From positions 62,001 to 126,000 of the forward strand of contig JAPKCI010000002.1 of NCBI GenBank assembly GCA_028823035.1: DNA of 64,000 bases. The letters are read 5' to 3'. The position numbers and the translations under genes are program-made. The first letter of the stretch is position 1; every line of letters begins with the position of its first letter. This DNA is from Rubripirellula sp. Its GTDB lineage: Bacteria > Planctomycetota > Planctomycetia > Pirellulales > Pirellulaceae. Below are positions 9,207 to 17,880 of this stretch, piece after piece. The notes beneath the pieces are model-generated. The model was not told the DNA's origin. It saw only the letters and a program-made list of their open reading frames with translations, and ran no database searches.

Positions 9207-9881
9207 ATGATTCGTTCTGTATTGAGCTTCGCTGTCGTTGTCTGTCTTTATTCAGACTCGTTCGCCCAGAAGATTGTTACTGAACCCGGTATCAATCCAG
9301 ACTTGCCAAATGTTCTGTTGATCGGGGACTCCATCTCCATGGGCTATACGGTGCCGGTCCGCAAGAAAATGGCAGGCACGGCTAACGTCTTTCGTCCCAA
9401 AACCAACTGTGGCCCCACGACCAAAGGTGTAGCGGAGTTGGATAAATGGTTGGGTGATCGAAAGTGGAGCGTCATTCATTTCAATCATGGCCTGCACGAT
9501 CTTAAATACATGGGTGCCAACAATGGGAATCTGGCGGATCCCAAAGACTCAAAATCTCATCAACAAGTTCCCCCCGCCGAATATGAAGCCAACCTTAAGA
9601 AGATCGCTGAACGGTTGAAAAAAACTGGCGCTGTTGTGATCTGGTGTGAAACGACTCCTGTTCCAAAAGGGGCAAAAGGTCGAGTAGTTGGTGATAGCAA
9701 AAAGTACAATGAGATCGCAGCCAAGGTGATGAAAGAACTTGGTGACATCCAAACCAATCCACTTTGGCAGATATCAACCGAAGGGATACCAACGCGTCCT
9801 GCAAACGTCCACTACACGGCGGAAGGCTCTAACAAACTGGCTGATCAGGTCGTCTCTATCATCAAAAAAAATCTGCCCTAG
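9207..9881 (+). CDS. Secreted SGNH/GDSL-type hydrolase
   Basis: This is a 224-residue exported esterase-like protein. The signal peptide is MIRSVLSFAVVVCLYSDSFA. The nucleophile block reads VLLIGDSISMGY, with the serine of GDS. The block III region is FNHGLHDL and the C-terminal catalytic His is in RPANVHYTAEGS. In this last block the base that is often Asp (DxVH or DVH) is not in its usual place, being Ala-Asn before Val-His, so the acid of the triad may be absent or supplied elsewhere. Members of this superfamily deacetylate or de-esterify polysaccharides and lipids; the substrate is not deducible. It stands alone, 185 bases after the preceding small ORF. Confidence 0.85.
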   Translation: MIRSVLSFAVVVCLYSDSFAQKIVTEPGINPDLPNVLLIGDSISMGYTVPVRKKMAGTANVFRPKTNCGPTTKGVAELDKWLGDRKWSVIHFNHGLHDLKYMGANNGNLADPKDSKSHQQVPPAEYEANLKKIAERLKKTGAVVIWCETTPVPKGAKGRVVGDSKKYNEIAAKVMKELGDIQTNPLWQISTEGIPTRPANVHYTAEGSNKLADQVVSIIKKNLP

Positions 9882-9968
9882 AGACCTGTCAGAAGTGGCC
9901 CGCTTAAAGTATTCAGCGGCGAATGCAATTAAAAACCCCACGTAACTCCGAGTGAGTCGAGGTGTTCC

Positions 9969-11360
9969 TCACCTTAGCACCTCAGTCATTGGCCCCGTAC
10001 TATCGGCGAACTTCTTAACGGGAACATCGACAGCGTTGAGCATCGAGACAAACAGGTTGGTCAGCGGGACCTTCTTCGCGCCGACAAACTCGTGCAGATG
10101 GCCGTGGCGGAATCCGAGCTTGCTGCCGCCGGCGAGTTGGATCGGGTAGTTCTTGGTGCTGTGGGACGCGTGCGGGTGGGCGGAGCCCCAAAGGACGAGG
10201 GTGCGGTCGAGCATGTTGCCGTCGCCTTCGGGAGTGTCGCGCAGGCGTTGGAGGAAGTAGGCGTGTTGTTTGGCGCGCCACTGGTCCCACTGTCCGGAGT
10301 AGTCAGCCGGCCGTTTGTGGGCGATGTCGTGGGTGGCACCTTTGTAGCCGAGTACGTAGGTGGCGTAGTTCCACATTTCGCTGCTGGACGATTGTTCGCT
10401 TTCGAGCATCAGGGTGGCGAAGCGAGTCGAGTCGGTCTGGAAGGCGAGGTAGATCAGGTCATACATGCAGCGGATGTATTCCTCCGGGTCTTTGTGAGAG
10501 ACTTCGAGGTTCAGTCCTTTGGTGTCGATCTCGGGAAGTGGTTGGTGGCTCCACTTACTGGTACGTTCCACCCGTTGTTCCAGAGCGCGGATCGAGTCGA
10601 GGTATTCATCCACCTTCCCCTGGTCCTGTCGTCCCAGACGGTTCTTGAAGCTTTGGCTGTGTTCGAGCACGAGGTCGAGGATGCTAGCATCGCGTTTCAG
10701 TCCAGCACGGACTTGCTCAACACCTTTGCCGGCATAGGGATTGAACAGTCGGTTGAAGATTTCCTGGGGCTTGTGCATCGACAGAATTGGGCGTCCTGGG
10801 CCTCGGTGTGAGAGCGTTTTGCAGGAGCCGTAAGAGCCGGTGCCACCTTCTGTACCGAGCACGAGTGCTGAGTAGCGGGTTTTGTGGCCGTGCCTTTGGG
10901 CAGCGACTTGATCGATGGAGATGTTGTTGGTTTTTTCCGCCCCCATCATGTCGGCGCCGGTGGCAAAGACGTCACCAGAGCTGTGGCCGCCGAGTTTCCA
11001 GCCGCCAGCGTGGTCGAGTCCGCGCAGATACGAGATGTTGTCTTTGAGAAGAGCGAAAGGAGCGGAGGATTTGTTAAAGCTCAGTGGACCGGCATCCTTG
11101 CACGGCCACCAGCTCCACTGGTGGTGTTCGTTTTTCGGGTCGTTTTTTTTCCGGGCAGGGACACCCGACGGGCCGTCTGGCATGTAGGCACCGTAGGCGA
11201 AGTAACTCACTAACATCCGTTTGGGCATCCCGCCCTCTCCGGGTGCTTTGGACATGGCGCCCATGGCCTTGCCCATGCCGTTGAGAAGCGGGAGTGCGAG
11301 TGCGACGCCTCCACCCTTGAGGAGTTCGCGCCGGTCAAGGTGCCAGGATTTGTGTTTCAT
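9969..11360 (-). CDS. DUF1552 family protein with twin-arginine-type signal
   Basis: This is a 463-residue planctomycete/verrucomicrobial DUF1552 protein of unknown biochemical function. The frame is open back to 11426, but I place the start at the ATG at 11360 (MKHKSWHLDRRELLKGGGVA). That start gives a Tat-like signal (DRRELLKGG followed by VALALPLLNG) and follows the upstream stop closely. DUF1552 genes usually accompany DUF1592-family cytochromes, as here: the upstream gene ends 16 bases before this start, so the pair is an operon. Visible landmarks are ISYLRGLDHAGGW, SIDQVAAQRHG, LEQRVERTSKW and the C-terminal HGHLHEFVGAKKVPLTNLF. The junction with the upstream gene carries a 17-bp tandem duplication. 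Confidence 0.88.
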   Translation of the reverse strand: MKHKSWHLDRRELLKGGGVALALPLLNGMGKAMGAMSKAPGEGGMPKRMLVSYFAYGAYMPDGPSGVPARKKNDPKNEHHQWSWWPCKDAGPLSFNKSSAPFALLKDNISYLRGLDHAGGWKLGGHSSGDVFATGADMMGAEKTNNISIDQVAAQRHGHKTRYSALVLGTEGGTGSYGSCKTLSHRGPGRPILSMHKPQEIFNRLFNPYAGKGVEQVRAGLKRDASILDLVLEHSQSFKNRLGRQDQGKVDEYLDSIRALEQRVERTSKWSHQPLPEIDTKGLNLEVSHKDPEEYIRCMYDLIYLAFQTDSTRFATLMLESEQSSSSEMWNYATYVLGYKGATHDIAHKRPADYSGQWDQWRAKQHAYFLQRLRDTPEGDGNMLDRTLVLWGSAHPHASHSTKNYPIQLAGGSKLGFRHGHLHEFVGAKKVPLTNLFVSMLNAVDVPVKKFADSTGPMTEVLR

Positions 11361-11382
11361 TACTTCTTGTGTTTCATTACTT
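11350..11382 (-). repeat. 17-bp-offset tandem duplication across the stop/start junction
   Basis: An identical 16-base string (ttgtgtttcattactt) occurs at 11350-11365 and 11367-11382. On the minus strand each copy reads TAATGAAACACAA, so both carry a TAATG stop/start overlap. The copy next to the upstream gene opens a five-codon frame (M-K-H-K-K) whose TAA overlaps the ATG that starts the DUF1552 gene. Confidence 0.9.
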
Positions 11383-13938
11383 GTTGTTGGTGGCGCCACG
11401 GAAGGTGGAGCTTTGGCAGATGGCAACGATCATGTCCTGGAGAAGAAAACCGTTTTCTCTGGATAGAGAGAGAATTTTTTCGACATCAGAGCGGTCGCGG
11501 TAGTTGAGTTCGCGGCCGATGCCATAGGTGAGCAGGCGGCGGATGACGTTCTCGGCGATGTCGTGCTTGCGTGACTTGAGCAGGTGAGCTTTGAGTTGAG
11601 GCATACTATCGACATTGGGGCCGTGCGGGACCCGGGCGTTGGCTTGCACTTCCTGCATGTTGACGCTCTCGACGTATTCGGTGTAGCCGGCGAGGTCATT
11701 GTCCTTCTTTTTATCAAATCCACGGACGCGGGTCCCCTCTTTGGGGACCAAGGGCTGATATTTGCCGATGGCGTTGTAACGCTCGAAGGGGATGCCCCAG
11801 GGGTCGAGGCGGACGTGGCAGTCGTTGCAGCTTTCCACGGTGCGGTGTTTGGCGAGCAGGTCCTTAATGCTGAGGGCCTGCTCGGCGGAATCGCCTGCCG
11901 AGTCAGTGAGGGCGGGAACTTCGGCAGGCGGTGCTTTCACCTGATCGCCGAGGATGGCTTCACGCAGCCAGACGGCGCGGTAAATCGGATGGGGAGCGGA
12001 ACCGGTACCATTACCAATGAGCACCGAACCGTGGGTCAGCAGGCCGCCGAGGTGGTGATCGGGTTTGATCGGAACGGGGCGGATGCGATGCCCTTCCACT
12101 CCCTCGACGCCGTAGTGAGCCGCGAGCGGCTGATTGAGCATGGCGAAATCGGAATCGACTAGATTGGTCACGCTGGCATTGCGGCGGATAAGCTCAGCGA
12201 TGAACGCGACGGTTTCATCGATCATGTGGTCGCGGATCGTCGGGATGTAAGGCTTTTCCGTGCCGGCGCGTTCTCCGGCTTCAACGTAGTAGAGGAATCT
12301 GGGAAAGAGGTCCCGGTTGATCGGGACGGTTTTCATTTTCGGCAAACTAAGCCATTGGTTGGTGAAGTTCGAGACAAAATCGTTTGAGCGCGGGTCGGCG
12401 AGCATGCGGCGCACCTGCTTGGCGAGCACGGCGGAATCGTTGAGGTCACCACTCGACGCGAGTTCAATGAGCTCCTTGTCCGGCATGCTGCCCCAGAGGA
12501 AGTAGGAGAGTGCGGAGGCAAGTTCGAACTCATGGCCGATGACTTCGCCGTCGGCTTTGGTGTGAAGCAGAAATTGGGGTGTCACTAACACCATCGCGAG
12601 GGTTTCTCGCATGGTGGCCTCGATGGTGCCTAACTCCGGTTTCAACAGATCATGAACCTTCAAGAACCGGTTCACCTCCTCCGTGGTGGCAGGGCGGCGG
12701 TAGGCGCGCGACATGAAACGCGAGAGGACTTCGTGGACGTATTTCCTGGGCTCACTTTGACGCAGGGGTGAATCGAACAGGATGCGGGTGTGGTGCTCTG
12801 GTGGCCAAACTTCGGTGATCGGAGCTTCGAATTCGATCCAGTCGATCACGGCGCGTGGCATATCTGGCTGGCGCGGCCAGTAGAGGAAGCGATTGTCGTC
12901 GTTGAGGGTGCCGTCGTCGTAAATGTTCTGGGGGGTGATCGTCAACGTGTCCGGCCGACGTTTGCCTTTGTGAACCTTGCCTAACTGAACGGGATAGTTT
13001 TCGATACGCCCACCCAGTTCGTAGATTTGCGGGTTATCGCGCGGGCTACGCAGGTGGACAACACCGACGGGGGTGACCTCTTGGGTTGAGCTATTGATAT
13101 TGAGGCTGTAGCCCATGACGAAGCGGAGTGGGAGTTCAGTGGCTCCGTTGGGGAAGACGGCGGAGGCTTGGAAGCGGATGCGGAATTCACCCGTCCTGGG
13201 GAAATCTCTGACGCCCATGCCTTGGCCCGGGGTGCCACGGCGTGAGTTCTGGATAGCAATCTCGTTGCGATTGAGGCTTTTGGCGAAGCCTTTGTTGGAT
13301 TCCCCGGAATCCCATTCCTGTCGAGACTTGTGGGTTTCAGGTTTCTCGGGATCGACGATCGCACTGGCCATGGCGGTGCGGGCGACTTGCAGGTATCGGT
13401 CGATTTGTTCCGGGCCGAGCAGCATGAACTCGGCAGTGTTGTTGAAGTGGTAGGGTTTGAGCGGGTCTTTTGGGAGGTCCTGGATGAGGTTGAGGTCGAC
13501 ATCCAGAAGATCCCTCATGGTGTTCTCGTATTCGAAGTTGGTAAGCCGTCGCGCCGTGGTGGCCGGGGCTTCCCTGCTGGCTTTTTCAACGTAGATGCCC
13601 AGGCCCTTGTTGATCCAGTCGGTGACTACCTTGCGTTCGGCCTCGTCCGGCTGAGGCTCGTCCTCCGGCGGCATTTCGACAGATTCCAACGCCTCGAGCA
13701 CATCCTCCCATCGCTCAAGCCCCCGTCCCGACGCCAGGTCGCCATCCAATGTGTGCAATGTCAGCCCACCCTTGCTGTTATCGGGACCATGGCACTTGAT
13801 GCAGTACGCTTTGAAAAACGGCCTCACACGAGCATCGTACTCGTCCGTGCCTGGCGCGATCGGCGTAGCCCCAAAAGCGACCAGCGGACACAGCAAAGTC
13901 AACTGGAAGAACACGATGGCCTGACTCCAACTCGTCAT
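11377..13938 (-). CDS. DUF1592/DUF1588/DUF1585 planctomycete cytochrome protein
   Basis: This 853-residue exported protein has the standard order of planctomycete cytochrome-associated domains. A signal peptide is followed by a class I cytochrome c heme motif, C46-I-K-C49-H50. Then come the DUF1587 region (LTNFEYENTMRDLLDVDL), the DUF1595 region (RFMSRAYRRPATTEEV), the DUF1592 region (VLVTPQFLLHT to SALSYFLWGSMPD), the DUF1588 region (GGLLTHGSVLIGNGTGSAP) with a second CxxCH (CNDCH), and DUF1585 at the C-terminus (NVIRRLLTYGIGRELNYRD). The role is unknown; an extracytoplasmic electron-transfer or polymer-degrading function has been suggested for the family. It is the first gene of a two-gene operon with the DUF1552 gene. 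Long antisense frames inside it reflect GC-rich third positions. Confidence 0.9.
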   Translation of the reverse strand: MTSWSQAIVFFQLTLLCPLVAFGATPIAPGTDEYDARVRPFFKAYCIKCHGPDNSKGGLTLHTLDGDLASGRGLERWEDVLEALESVEMPPEDEPQPDEAERKVVTDWINKGLGIYVEKASREAPATTARRLTNFEYENTMRDLLDVDLNLIQDLPKDPLKPYHFNNTAEFMLLGPEQIDRYLQVARTAMASAIVDPEKPETHKSRQEWDSGESNKGFAKSLNRNEIAIQNSRRGTPGQGMGVRDFPRTGEFRIRFQASAVFPNGATELPLRFVMGYSLNINSSTQEVTPVGVVHLRSPRDNPQIYELGGRIENYPVQLGKVHKGKRRPDTLTITPQNIYDDGTLNDDNRFLYWPRQPDMPRAVIDWIEFEAPITEVWPPEHHTRILFDSPLRQSEPRKYVHEVLSRFMSRAYRRPATTEEVNRFLKVHDLLKPELGTIEATMRETLAMVLVTPQFLLHTKADGEVIGHEFELASALSYFLWGSMPDKELIELASSGDLNDSAVLAKQVRRMLADPRSNDFVSNFTNQWLSLPKMKTVPINRDLFPRFLYYVEAGERAGTEKPYIPTIRDHMIDETVAFIAELIRRNASVTNLVDSDFAMLNQPLAAHYGVEGVEGHRIRPVPIKPDHHLGGLLTHGSVLIGNGTGSAPHPIYRAVWLREAILGDQVKAPPAEVPALTDSAGDSAEQALSIKDLLAKHRTVESCNDCHVRLDPWGIPFERYNAIGKYQPLVPKEGTRVRGFDKKKDNDLAGYTEYVESVNMQEVQANARVPHGPNVDSMPQLKAHLLKSRKHDIAENVIRRLLTYGIGRELNYRDRSDVEKILSLSRENGFLLQDMIVAICQSSTFRGATNNK

Positions 13939-14520
13939 TTGCTCTCCTCGATCAGCTCGAGCATGACTTGAACATAAGAAGAAGACAAATTACTGAAAGC
14001 TCCTCGGGGATTGGAGGCCAACTCAGGGGACGGTGCTAAAGATGTGCCGGTCCATCAAATTATAACCGCACGAAAGATTCAATTAATACCGCGATCTTGC
14101 GTGTTTTCACCCAACCTCGGACTCATTGCCGTATGGGAATCTGAATAACGGTCCTTTCTTGACGCATCTCACGCCGCACGGATTTATGAGACGATCCGCA
14201 TCCTTGCCGACGAGGCAGCTAGGCCTTACTGCTCGGCACCGAAGGTCGTCTAAGATTCATCCTCGCGGCGTGTGTGAACTCCGGATTTCTAACGAGCGTG
14301 GACGTCGGCTGGGCATATTGACGGTACCTTCGCTGGTCACGTTCCCCGACAGAGCGGCACGGGAGGACGACACAATCATTTTCTGATGTTCTTGATCGCT
14401 CGAGTGAGACCTGGCTCCGAACTGACAGGCTAGACGCGATAGCGTTAAGTGCTCGGGTCCGTAGCAACTCGATACGCTTCCGCGATTTCGTCTGTTCCCG
14501 AGATGGTAACGTCCACGATC
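13939..14520. other. Intergenic region, no gene recognised
   Basis: About 580 bases upstream of the minus-strand cytochrome operon should hold its promoter. The short frames present show no domain or signal. The region merges on the right with a decayed FemAB-type gene, so part of it may be the eroded beginning of that gene. Confidence 0.4.
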
Positions 14521-15300
14521 GTTCAGCAAGCCGTTTTTAATACGGTAGATCCAACCATGGACCGCAAGCGACTGGCCTCGCTCTCAGGCTTCCTGAACAA
14601 TCGTGGTGTGACAAACGTTAAGTGCACGTCCGATCACATTCAACTCACAGAGTCGATCCAGACGCATCGCATCGTCAAGCGGAGCAAACACTTCAGCGTG
14701 CTTTTGACGCACGTCACGAACGTGACGCACCAATTGTCAATCAGTCTGTCGCACGGGATGCAGGGCTGACTGCCGATACTGCCGTCCGCAATTCGCATAA
14801 ACGATGCACCCGCATGCAATCGGTTGATGGGTTCTATCGACTGCACGTCGTGACGAGAAAAAGATTGGGCCTGCCGGTTCAGACCAGGATCTGCTTTCGT
14901 CGTTGGCACTCAATGATAATCGAAAGCAGTCCTGAATTTGTCGGCATTGTGCGTGCCGGACGTCTGCCCGTGGCCGCTGCCATATTCATTACTGACGACA
15001 GAACAATGATGTACAAGTACGGGGCTTCCGATCCTTCCGCATTGGGACTTCGCCCAAATGATTTTTTGTTTTTCAATGCCATGTAAGTAGCAGCACGCAA
15101 ATGCCAGTTTTTTCATTTTGGCGTGAGCCATGCCATAAACGCAGGACTGTGTCGGTTCAAACGGAAATGGGTGCTGATGAGGAAGAGATTTGTGATGTCA
15201 GTATCGCTGGCAAGCCGCATGTATTTATCGGAGAATCGCTTGCTGTGAAGTCAGCCTCCGCGATGATTCGGCGTTCCCCAACCTTGCTGTGTCGCGAGTT
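14521..15300 (+). pseudogene. Decayed FemAB/GNAT-type aminoacyl- or acyltransferase
   Basis: Pieces of one protein are spread over three frames in the expected order. Frame 1 (to about 14690) reads RKRLASLSGFLNNRGVTNVK and QTHRIVKRSKHFSVLL. Frame 3 reads GFYRLHVVTRKRLGLPVQ and AAIFITDDRTMMYKYGASD, then reaches a TAA at 15084 inside NAM-stop-VAARKCQFFHFG and resumes with NAGLCRFKRKW. A further shift to frame 2 near 15150 gives GADEEEI and later IRRSPTLLCRELGHLF. These match the C-terminal landmarks of FemAB-related proteins found in exopolysaccharide/exosortase loci. At least two frameshifts and one stop mean it cannot make a normal product. It lies upstream of, and in the same direction as, the hydroxylase and ligase genes. 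Confidence 0.72.
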
Positions 15301-15554
15301 GGGTCACTTATTCACCGATCCGATGTTTGAGTCCGGGCTCGGAATGACGTTGAATCGCTGATTCTTTTTGACGCAGTAGCTTTCTGCCCGTAGTTTATTC
15401 AAAGTCGACGCATCAGTCAGTTGATCGATGTTCGGAAAAGGTGAGGCCGTGGCTAGGAAACGAATTGGTGGTGCTTACAATGGTAGGCTGCCGCGTCCAA
15501 TGAGTCACACGTGGGCAAAAGGCATTAATTTCGCAAAAACTTGGTGGAATCGCT

Positions 15555-16430
15555 GTGGCCGCGGAACAAACATATGAATATCGCAAGCCGTTACGTCGCC
15601 GTGTGTATGACGTTCTGAAAGTGCCTGCACGGGCAGTGCGAGATCGCTATCTCTATCACAGGGCTAAAGGTTTTTTCGACCAGGCGGTCGAGCAATCCGA
15701 GTATTCTTGGACCGATTTGGGGCGATTCAAGGAATACTTCGAGTACGCATTCAGCCGGCGCAAACCTCACTTTCCCAATTCTCTGCAGCGACCTCGTCGG
15801 TATTTTCCCGGATTGCGTGCCCAACCTGTCTGGGATCCCAACGAATTTGAATTCGTCCCTGAACTGTTGCGAAGCCGCGAGGTCATTCGGAGCGAATTTA
15901 ATGGCTATCGACAAAACGCCGAATTGATGGTTCACCACCAGCGACTCAATGCTGTTGGCAAGTGGAACATCTTGTACTTGCATGCCGCAGGCAATCCCAA
16001 CGTTGGGATTCGCGAGTTCTTTCCCGAATCGATTAAGGCAACCGGTTCAGTGCCCGGCATGGGCGTCGTCGGACAAGCTTACTTTTCGTTGCTCGCCCCG
16101 GGCACGCACATTCCGGCACATTGTGGCCCAACCAACACAAAGTTGCGTTTGCAGTTACGTCTGGATGTGCCGGAAGGTTGTGAGATGCGGATTGGGGACC
16201 ATCTGCACAAGTGGGATGAGGGCCACGAAATCCTTGTTTTTGATGACTCTTTTGAACACGAAGTCTGGATACGTGGCCAGGGCGAACGTAGCGTCCTGAT
16301 TTTCGATTTCTGGCACCCAGATCTGACGTCCGCCGAATTATGGGCGTTGGAAACAATTGAGTGCTGGACGCCAGATCGTCGTCGCTACAGGAGAATATCG
16401 AAGAAGCTCTTGAAGCCCACGACGACCTAA
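15555..16430 (+). CDS. Aspartyl/asparaginyl beta-hydroxylase family 2-oxoglutarate dioxygenase
   Basis: The protein has 291 residues with a cytoplasmic, non-secreted N-terminus. The C-terminal half is the ASPH-type double-stranded beta-helix: SLLAPGTHIPAHCGPTN, LRLQLRLDVPEGC, then ILVFDDSFEHEVW and FDFWHPDLT. The two iron ligands are H189 (HCGPTN) and H235 (FEHEVW), 46 residues apart as in mammalian ASPH, so the site looks intact. The family hydroxylates the beta carbon of Asp or Asn residues; bacterial members also act on peptidyl or small-molecule substrates. The start is GTG at 15555, as no in-frame ATG is nearby. Two ATP-grasp genes follow in the same direction, suggesting a common biosynthetic pathway. 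Confidence 0.88.
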   Translation: MAAEQTYEYRKPLRRRVYDVLKVPARAVRDRYLYHRAKGFFDQAVEQSEYSWTDLGRFKEYFEYAFSRRKPHFPNSLQRPRRYFPGLRAQPVWDPNEFEFVPELLRSREVIRSEFNGYRQNAELMVHHQRLNAVGKWNILYLHAAGNPNVGIREFFPESIKATGSVPGMGVVGQAYFSLLAPGTHIPAHCGPTNTKLRLQLRLDVPEGCEMRIGDHLHKWDEGHEILVFDDSFEHEVWIRGQGERSVLIFDFWHPDLTSAELWALETIECWTPDRRRYRRISKKLLKPTTT

Positions 16431-16547
16431 GTAGTCAAGATGCCTGGGTGTTTGGCTGCTGCACCCACGGGGCAACATGAAGCAGTGTTCTCGCTGGTAG
16501 CGTCCACTCAACTCTCCAAAAAAACACACCGTCAGTTGATCCCTGAT

Positions 16548-17780
16548 ATGCAATCCCAAGGTAAAGCTGCACGGGTATTGCAAGAACGGAACAGTGATTT
16601 TTCTGCGCCGGTTGTCATTGTCGGCATCGATGATGAGCGGGGCGTCCACGTCGCCCGAACGATGGCTCGCCATGGGATCAAAACGATTGCCCTTGCGAAA
16701 AACGCAAAGTCGGTGGGTGCACGCACCAGAACGTGTCGGAAGATTCTGGTTGCCAATACAGACAGCGACGATGTCATCAACAAACTTGTTGAGTTGGGAG
16801 AATCATTAACAAGTAAAGCTGTTTTGATTCCGTGTTTTGACACGGTCGTATCGCTAATTTCGCAGCATCGTGACCGACTTGCCGGTCTGTACCACTTGGC
16901 ATTGCCCCATGCGGACACGATTGATCTTATCAGGGACAAAGCCCGCTTCTACGAATTTGCCGAAGCAAATGATTACGTGGTGCCCAAGACAGTACTATTA
17001 CGCGGCCCTGATGATCTGAACGAGGTGTCTAGGCAACTTCGGTTCCCCTGCATTATTAAGCCTGTGGACAGTAAGTCACTACGATGGCAAGCCGTCACTC
17101 ATATCAAGGCGTTCCTAGCCGACAATGAAACGGTGCTCAGAGAGCTCTACGAACGCTATCGTGATGCAGCTGACATCTTGATCGCTCAGGAAATGGTAGA
17201 AGGAAACGACTCGTCAATCTACACGTGCCTTGGCTACTACAACGCTCAGTCAGAACCGCTGGTTGAATTCACGTCGCGAAAACTGCGGCAATGGCCGCCT
17301 CGCACCGGTGTGGGATGTCTAGCAGAGGAAGTGAGGCAGGACGAGGTGCGTGAAACTGCCCGTCGTTTATTGAAGCAACTTCAATTCCGTGGACTTTGTT
17401 CGCTGGAAATGAAACAAGACGCTTGCGACGGCAAGTTCTATATCATCGAGGCAAATATCGGCCGGCCGACCGGGCGTAGTGCACATGCCGAAGCATGTGG
17501 TGTGGAATTGTTATTGACTTTGTATTGTGATGCTCAGGGACTTCCACCTCCAGAACAACGTATTCAGTCTTTTGAGCGACGGAAATGGATGAACATCCGC
17601 CGCGACGCAATGTCATCCCTGAGCTATTGGTGGCGTGGCGAGTTGAAATTCCTGGAATGGTGGAGATCCATCCAGGGAGACATGTCCTACGCGCTGTTCT
17701 CATGGCGCGACCCCGGTCCGTTCCTAGGTGAAATCACAAACACATTTCGACGGGCCCTGAAGAAACTGTTTCGCAAGTAA
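16548..17780 (+). CDS. ATP-grasp carboxylate-amine ligase, first of two tandem paralogues
   Basis: This is a predicted ATP-dependent ligase of the COG3919-like ATP-grasp group (411 residues). The frame is open back to 16440, but the ATG at 16548 starts just before the conserved core. The N-terminal pre-ATP-grasp domain begins with APVVIVGIDDERGVHVARTMARHG. The ATP-binding region contains FPCIIKPVDSKS and ILIAQEMVEGND, and the metal-binding end reads FYIIEANIGRPTGRS. ATP-grasp enzymes couple a carboxylate to an amine or thiol through an acyl-phosphate. A Trp-rich tail (YWWRGELKFLEWWRS, SWRDPGPF) is shared with the next gene and may be a membrane-interaction segment. The substrate is unknown. 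Confidence 0.85.
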   Translation: MQSQGKAARVLQERNSDFSAPVVIVGIDDERGVHVARTMARHGIKTIALAKNAKSVGARTRTCRKILVANTDSDDVINKLVELGESLTSKAVLIPCFDTVVSLISQHRDRLAGLYHLALPHADTIDLIRDKARFYEFAEANDYVVPKTVLLRGPDDLNEVSRQLRFPCIIKPVDSKSLRWQAVTHIKAFLADNETVLRELYERYRDAADILIAQEMVEGNDSSIYTCLGYYNAQSEPLVEFTSRKLRQWPPRTGVGCLAEEVRQDEVRETARRLLKQLQFRGLCSLEMKQDACDGKFYIIEANIGRPTGRSAHAEACGVELLLTLYCDAQGLPPPEQRIQSFERRKWMNIRRDAMSSLSYWWRGELKFLEWWRSIQGDMSYALFSWRDPGPFLGEITNTFRRALKKLFRK

Positions 17781-17880
17781 TTGGCATCGCACGCAGACAT
17801 TTTGCGGCGTGATTGAGAGAGCTCCAACGTTACCCCATCGTGCTTGGAACGTCTCCGCTAGACACACCAAAGTTCAAGTC

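Noticed and set aside
10092-10811. 239-residue plus-strand frame, with similar frames at 11584-12162 and 13330-13971
   Set aside because: All lie antisense to the DUF1552 and DUF1592 genes and arise from their GC-rich third positions.
15448-15576. Short GTG-started frame just upstream of the beta-hydroxylase (VARKRIGGAYNG at its start)
   Set aside because: It is about 42 residues, overlaps the hydroxylase start in another frame and has no recognisable feature.
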